DNA of 64,000 bases from Diploscapter coronatus (taxonomy: Eukaryota; Nematoda; Chromadorea; Rhabditida; Rhabditidae), in assembly GCA_964036155.1 (NCBI GenBank), contig OZ038422.1, forward strand, positions 42,803,201 through 42,867,200. Reading direction: 5' to 3'. The position numbers were made by a program, and so were the translations under genes. The notes under the pieces are model-generated. The model was given only the letters and a program-made list of their open reading frames with translations. It did not search any database and was not told the DNA's origin. Shown here in pieces: positions 58,712 to 64,000 of the stretch; the stretch's first letter is position 1; every line of letters starts with the position of its first letter.

Positions 58712-58960
58712 TCATTGGGCGTCCTTGACAATCGTCACTTCCACGTTCTTCACTACGCACAGTTTTGATGTCTTCCTCAATATCCAGACATCCAGATAGT
58801 CACTCAGACAGCTGACCACCTCGTCTACTTGTCCGAGGCCTTGCCTTCCCAATTCCATTCTCATACTCTCATACTCCAAACGGCAAACATTACCAAAAAA
58901 CGAGAACAAACCGGTAATAAGAACAGAAAATAACAGCAGAACACACAACCATCTAACCAT
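58712..58960 (-). CDS. possible small secreted protein
   Basis: A single 82-residue ORF on the minus strand. It begins MVRWLCVLLLFSVLITGLFS, a good signal peptide, followed by a short domain with three Cys (NVCRLEY, VVSCLSDYL, SKLCVVKN). A TATAAAA on the minus strand lies about 95 bp upstream (about 59055). No homologue is recognised and no poly(A) signal is obvious, so it may be spurious. If real it would be exported. Confidence 0.35.
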   Translation of the reverse strand: MVRWLCVLLLFSVLITGLFSFFGNVCRLEYESMRMELGRQGLGQVDEVVSCLSDYLDVWILRKTSKLCVVKNVEVTIVKDAQ

Positions 58961-61491
58961 TCATCAGGAACAGCTTGGGAAGGAAGAATCACTACGGAAG
59001 GAAGGGCAGATTATGATTATTCTACTACGACATAATTGGCCTTATTCATCATTTTTATACATTCAACCGGATGATATTCTTGATCTTATATTCTCAATAG
59101 GGTTGGAGTATTTTATCTTATTGATGAAAATTTTTCCTTTGAGTTTATTCATTAAAAATTGAACTGAAATTGTTAAAACTTTGAGAGAACATAATTTCTA
59201 ACATGAGCTGCATGTTTTAATGATCATATTTCTAGGTATTTTAGAAATCAAATTTCTCCTGCTCGCAATGATCTATTCTACCAAAACTTTTGTTATTAAA
59301 ACAAAATTTACTCAAATGAGTATATTTGGGAAAATGGTGTAACACGAATAGAATTTTGTCTTGAATATTGAAAATTTTTCTTGCTTACATTTAAGCATTG
59401 GTCACTTTCTAAGATAGTTCTATCATTAGCTGATATTCCTCGATTTGGAAAATCTATCTCGAAAAATGGATGATTTCATTCCTCTCGCAAAATTTCAAGT
59501 TTCGTTGCAAAATTTACATAACAAGTAGTTTAATTCAAAGCGCAGTTGGATTTCGTTTGCAGAGACAAAGTTGCAATTTTCTTTGTAGAAAAAGTGAAAA
59601 TGAAAATAGCGCGAAATCTTTTTTGGCAATTCGCAAGCATCCAATTTGTTCACTTTCCGACAGCTTGACAGATGTTTCCGCTTCTTTTCAATGACTTTGA
59701 TTTTATCGCAATTTGCAATAATACATCCAGTGTTTTCGTCACTTTCATCTATTTATCCTCTCAATCATCAAAACGAACTTCCGTTCATTTTCATATACGC
59801 ACATAGAATTTAATAGTCTTAATTTCTGAGCACTTGGGCCATTTCGCAACTCTAGAAACATCTACTTCCTTGTATTTTTATGAGGAAAATAACTGTATTC
59901 CAAAACTTTGCTTCTCTATCAGCCTTCGTATCTTAAATGATACTACGAAAAAGCATATTCGTGATATAGTGACCGATCTACAATGACAATTTATAATAAC
60001 ACAGTGACGGAGTTATTTTGTACCAAGCAAGTCTTTCTGGGAGCAATTAGAATTTTCTACTATTTGATAAAACACTCCGCCATTGCGTCCATCGCACATT
60101 GTCACTCCGTCTCTCCGTCATTACAAACTGCCATTCATATTTTCTATGTCAAATAGTTCGACTAATCCTTTTTGATCCTTTAAAATGTTGACGTTTCCAA
60201 TGAGTTTCAAGAGGCGTCAATTTCAATACAGTTTTTCCTTTATTCTCAAAAGTGATTCCTATTCTCTGACTTGTTAGAGATTTCTCTGTATGTAGAATGT
60301 TGAGGCTAAAAGAATAAGTGAAATTATGGGCTAAATCTTGCTGCATTTAGCAGCCTAACGGCAGCTTAACTTGGTAAAGTCGATTAATCATTTTTCATTT
60401 TTATTATGATCGTTACAAGCAGGTCTCAGCGTGTAATATGTGCGTATTTGGCACTCTGCATGCATTTCAGCTTCTTCTGATCTCCACTGATTTCGCTGAT
60501 ATCTCCACTCCCACCTGCCAGCGCATTTCATTCTCTACCCCTAGCCCTCTGCTATCGCTCCTGTTTTCGTGGCGACTTTCTCTTATCCAAATCGACCTCG
60601 TTACCTCTTCTCTTTACTTATCGCCTGGCATCTACCGTCATATCTCATTCCCTCATATCTCCCCTGCCTTCCCTGGCTTTTCAATGCTTTTCATCTTATC
60701 GTCTTTTTCTCCCGTCAATCGAATCGAATCTTCTCGGTTCGACCCCTAGGCCTTTGGCTAAATCGGCACTTAAAAAGTCATGCAGTTATGTTAGTTGCAT
60801 ATCCGTTGTCTCTCTCTCTCTCTCCCCCTCTCTCTCTATCTTGTGTTGTTTTTTCTCCCGTTGTCTTGTCTGCCTTCTCTCGATCTCCTCCAATCTCTCC
60901 AAGCAGGTAGGCGTGTCTGGGGGCGTACACCTTGAAAAGGCAGAATGGCTAAGGGATGCGATTTGCCTGTTGCCTGACGACTTGACGGCTTCACGGACAG
61001 CTAGACCCTGTTTCCTCTCCGCTTCTCCGTTACGTCTTCTCTGCCTTCGTCCTTGCCTTTGCCAGTCACTTCTCGTCCCTTGCCGCTTTATTCGGCAATA
61101 TCTTATCATTTCATTTCAACATTTGCAAAATACGTGATCCTTCTGAGTTTCCTCATGTCGACAAGACTTGTTGAACCCCACTTTGTGCTTCCCTTCTTTT
61201 GAACGGGCCTGCATTTTCGTCGTCACAACTTTGACTTCATGACATTCTGAGCTTGTAGACAGGTTCTATATGACACTTTGCAAGATCGTCATTCTGCACA
61301 TAGAACCAACGATATTCTATCAACTTCTGTCCTCGATAAGATGCAATCCAAAAATCGCTTCGAATCCATACTCGATTCTAAACTTTTTAGCTGACAATGT
61401 TGTAAATCATTTCATTCACAGATTCCTCGGAAACGAATGTTATTTGTTTCATCATTTTCGTGTATTCGGGCAAAAAATCCCAATATTTCAG
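58961..61491. other. intergenic, AT-rich then CT-rich
   Basis: AT-rich to about 60400, then pyrimidine-rich with (CT)n at about 60809-60840. Overlapping ORFs on both strands at 60438-61137 come from this bias. No gene is supported. Confidence 0.5.
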
Positions 61492-61901
61492 ATGCGGAGA
61501 GTGTCGCTGCTGCTCTTGTTTGTGTCACCCGCACTGTCATGTATCGGAGGAGGAATGGGAGGTAATGCTGAACTCAAAACTCATTATGATTCTCTGTTTA
61601 CCAACCTATCACAAAATTGCAGGTGGCGGATGCTGTCCTCCATCCAGGCCAATGTGTGGAGCCCCCATGTGCACGGCTAGCAGGTAATCACTCTTCACAT
61701 GCAATATTTGTATGCAGATCTTCATCGTGTATTCATTTCTATCATCTAGCTGCTACGCTATCATCATCCATGTGCTTTTTTCCTCTACACTTCTCATTCT
61801 CGTTTCTCGATCGCGATATTCCTGTCTGTGGTGACGATGACTTCATCATATTGTCTCTGATCGCTATTCAATGGCATCCGTTATTTCGCACTTCTGCATA
61901 G
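61492..61901 (+). CDS. possible Gly/Cys-rich secreted peptide
   Basis: Three exons (61492-61561, 61623-61683, 61718-61901) join in frame to 104 residues. The N-terminus is a signal peptide (MRRVSLLLLFVSPALSC), followed by GGGMGGGGCCPPSRPMCGAP, similar in flavour to the Cys/Pro/Gly-rich leaders of nematode hedgehog-related and ground-like proteins. No ground-like or Hint domain follows. The third exon is hydrophobic and less convincing. Support: both introns have good signals, an acceptor (ATATTTCAG) abuts the start codon, and AATAAA lies at 61932-61937. Confidence 0.4.
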
Positions 61902-64000
61902 ACATAAGAATATCAATCACAAATGTTGCATAATAAATAGACTGTCAAGAAAAAGCGAACATTTCCTGTTGCGAAATCTGCCCGATTGTGTCTAGATGTC
62001 TCGACAATTGGCTGTCGCCGTTCGTTCTTCCATCATTTTTGCCATTCCGCTTGTCTTTTTCATGCAAATAAGCTTCAAGAGCATTTGATTGCGCGTTTCC
62101 TTGCCTTGGTTTCGGCTTCGGCACTGTGAGAACGGGAAGCAAATCAGCATTGTGGAGATTTCTTTTTTCTTCTTCTTTCATTTTCCTTTTTCTCCTTCAT
62201 CAAATCACAAATGGATCTAATTTATTGTATGGAGTCAGAGTCACTTCCTGAATCGAATGGCCAAGCTGCTTGCATTCAAGTTGACCAACAATTGCGTGGA
62301 GATGGATAGGCAAATTGGGTTGATTGGGTTGATGGGTTGAGAATGGGCTGAGGACAGAAACGTGACAATGGCAACGTCAGGTTGTCAATTGTTCAGAGAT
62401 TAGGGATAAAGACTAAGAAGACAATTGACAATCGACGACACAAACCGTATTGTTTGGATAACGAATAGGCACAACATCCTCATTCCACCAAATTAAATTA
62501 GATTTCTGACTTGTTCGAAAAGGAAATTAATGATTGGAAATTGCAACAAAACTTATCGGATAAGAGAGAATAGTTTTACATAAAGCAATACAGTAACAGT
62601 CAAAGTATCCGATCACATCTGCTATCAGTTAAGACTAGTCTGCCGATTACTTTGGAAAATCTTAGATGCAAGTGAGGTTTATCAGTTAGTAGATAAAGCG
62701 TACCAAAGTTCCATTTCGGTTAGTTCAGCAAAAGTAGCTAGACACGTTCAAGTATAAATGATTCAAGAGGTGGAGTAAATGAATGACTTCTACTGTGCAT
62801 ACTTCCGAAATAGTTCCTAACGAAAATTTTCATAAGATTATCATCTATGATTTTCACCAATCTTGGAAGTTTCTCCTGCCATATCGCATAATCTTCATTC
62901 AAAATATGATAACAGTTCTGAGATTCTTGATTATCTCAAAGCATATCCACCAAATCTTAATGGCATTTTCCGTTTGCTATCTAATTGCAGGGCTATTAGC
63001 AACGGTCGAGGTTCTCATGTCTTTTCTCGATAGCGCGCGAATTGATTGCGATATCTGCAGCTTCTCTGTTGATTGCATTATTATTGCGTCGCCCAGTCAT
63101 CATCCTGTCAGCTAGGCTAATTTCCCTTCACTTCTTCACTCACTATTTGTCTGCCTCGTTCTGTATCATTGACATTCTTTTCCCATATCACTCTCATCAT
63201 TCACGCGTTTGATCTGTGTTTTTTTCTTCTTCAAATTGGTTAGTGAACTTGTGAAACATCTTTTGATTAGCAAACAGCTTGAATGGAATGGATTGGCGAT
63301 GCATTGATAGAGAAGCGACAGTTTGGCTACAGTTCAAATAAGAAAAATGACACAAAACGTTCTAAAAGATCGCGATCATTTACATTCCAAATGTTCTCAC
63401 TTTCATTCAGGCATCCGCTCTTCTTTTGTTTCTTTCAAATCAGCTTGATGTCAATGCTTGACTGCTACGGACAATAGTGTCGTTCTCATCACTTGATGTG
63501 TTATTCCCGAAATCATTCAGTCTTTGTGTCAAGAACGACAAATAGAATACATTTGAAACAAATAGCCAAAAATATCCATTCTTTAGAGCATCTCTAGCGC
63601 TCTTAACACTGCGTTCCCTTGAGAGATCTTATTTTTGACCCTATGTCTATCTGAAAATAATATTCTCTTGGAAAAACACTACTCAAAAAGACATACTGGT
63701 CTTATTAGTATGCATTGAAATACAGCAACAATGTGAACAAATTTTTTCTAATGATAAGTCTATTCTCTTCAGAAAGTTTAAACATGAGAGCGTCACCGCT
63801 TACAGCAAGTACATGGTCATCGAATGTAATCCCCAAATTCTCTATGCATGATTCATGGAAGAAGAACAATAGTATCAAAATGAAATGCCAATATAATTTA
63901 CTGTCAGCATTACTTATCAGTAACCTGAAAGTCTTCTTCAGCATTCATTCAATTACAAACTTAATTGTTTGGATGCTAACTCTGGGGCAGCTTAACCTTT
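61902..64000. other. intergenic to the end of the window
   Basis: Mixed AT-rich DNA. ORFs at 61945-62181 (-), 62783-63115 (+) and 63705-63944 (-) lack motifs, splice context or paralogues, so I do not call genes here. Confidence 0.45.

Noticed and set aside
62783..63115. 110-residue hydrophobic plus-strand ORF
   Set aside because: Hydrophobicity follows AT-rich codons; no conserved motif, promoter or poly(A) signal placed sensibly.

Overview
This window looks like nuclear DNA of a nematode. It is AT-rich. Its genes have many short introns with GT donors and TTTTCAG-type acceptors. It carries a cuticle collagen with an Arg-rich processing site, a tandem cluster of Srx-like chemoreceptor genes, a copine with a Pro/Gln/Tyr-rich tail, and several short upstream acceptors that would suit spliced leaders. 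No species is claimed. All gene models were built by hand from splice signals, reading phase and paralogue comparison, without transcript data.

Layout. (1) About 1.2-1.6 kb: a TATA-driven gene for a Tyr/Lys-rich secreted peptide (+). (2) 1.9-10.4 kb: two tandem paralogous genes (-), each with an SH2-like domain, a long variable linker and a tyrosine-kinase domain. The 5'-most gene (6839-10434) keeps the catalytic residues. The second (1940-6532) has HRD changed to HRN and DFG changed to DVG and is probably a pseudokinase. (3) 10.4-14 kb: intergenic, with a 1.1-kb inverted-repeat element. (4) 14.0-20.0 kb: a complete 19-exon copine gene (+). (5) 21.4-32.4 kb: three tandem Srx-like seven-transmembrane receptor genes (+). 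The exon pattern is nearly the same in all three, so insertions in the middle copy can be read at base resolution. (6) 33.1-38.9 kb: a zinc-finger protein gene (+) with two related zinc-finger segments. (7) 40.2-41.0 kb: a small basic orphan gene (+) with a clear TATA box. (8) 42.7-51.3 kb: a large cuticle collagen gene (+) with tiny Gly-X-Y exons and a long Asn/Gln/Pro/Tyr-rich tail. (9) 52.0-56.5 kb: two genes on the minus strand, an SAM-dependent methyltransferase with a one-base frameshift followed by a TMEM53/DUF829-like protein, possibly one operon. (10) 56.5-64 kb: mostly gene-poor, CT/GA-rich DNA with two weakly supported small secreted-peptide genes.

Mobile DNA. The window holds several short non-autonomous DNA transposons. 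Two hAT-type elements have perfect 8-bp target duplications (662-820 and 28591-29083). Three elements are flanked by TA (4923-5134, 27250-28062 and 38402-38545). There are further inverted-repeat elements at 7872-8215, 11591-12679 and 20600-20714.

Most notable observations. A hAT element sits exactly at the 3' end of exon 6 of the middle receptor gene and moves the splice donor 501 bp away. The two kinase genes form an active/inactive pair with SH2-like domains that lack the phosphotyrosine-binding Arg. The collagen has two exon junctions where GT or AG reads AT. The methyltransferase has a single-base frameshift in an otherwise intact gene.
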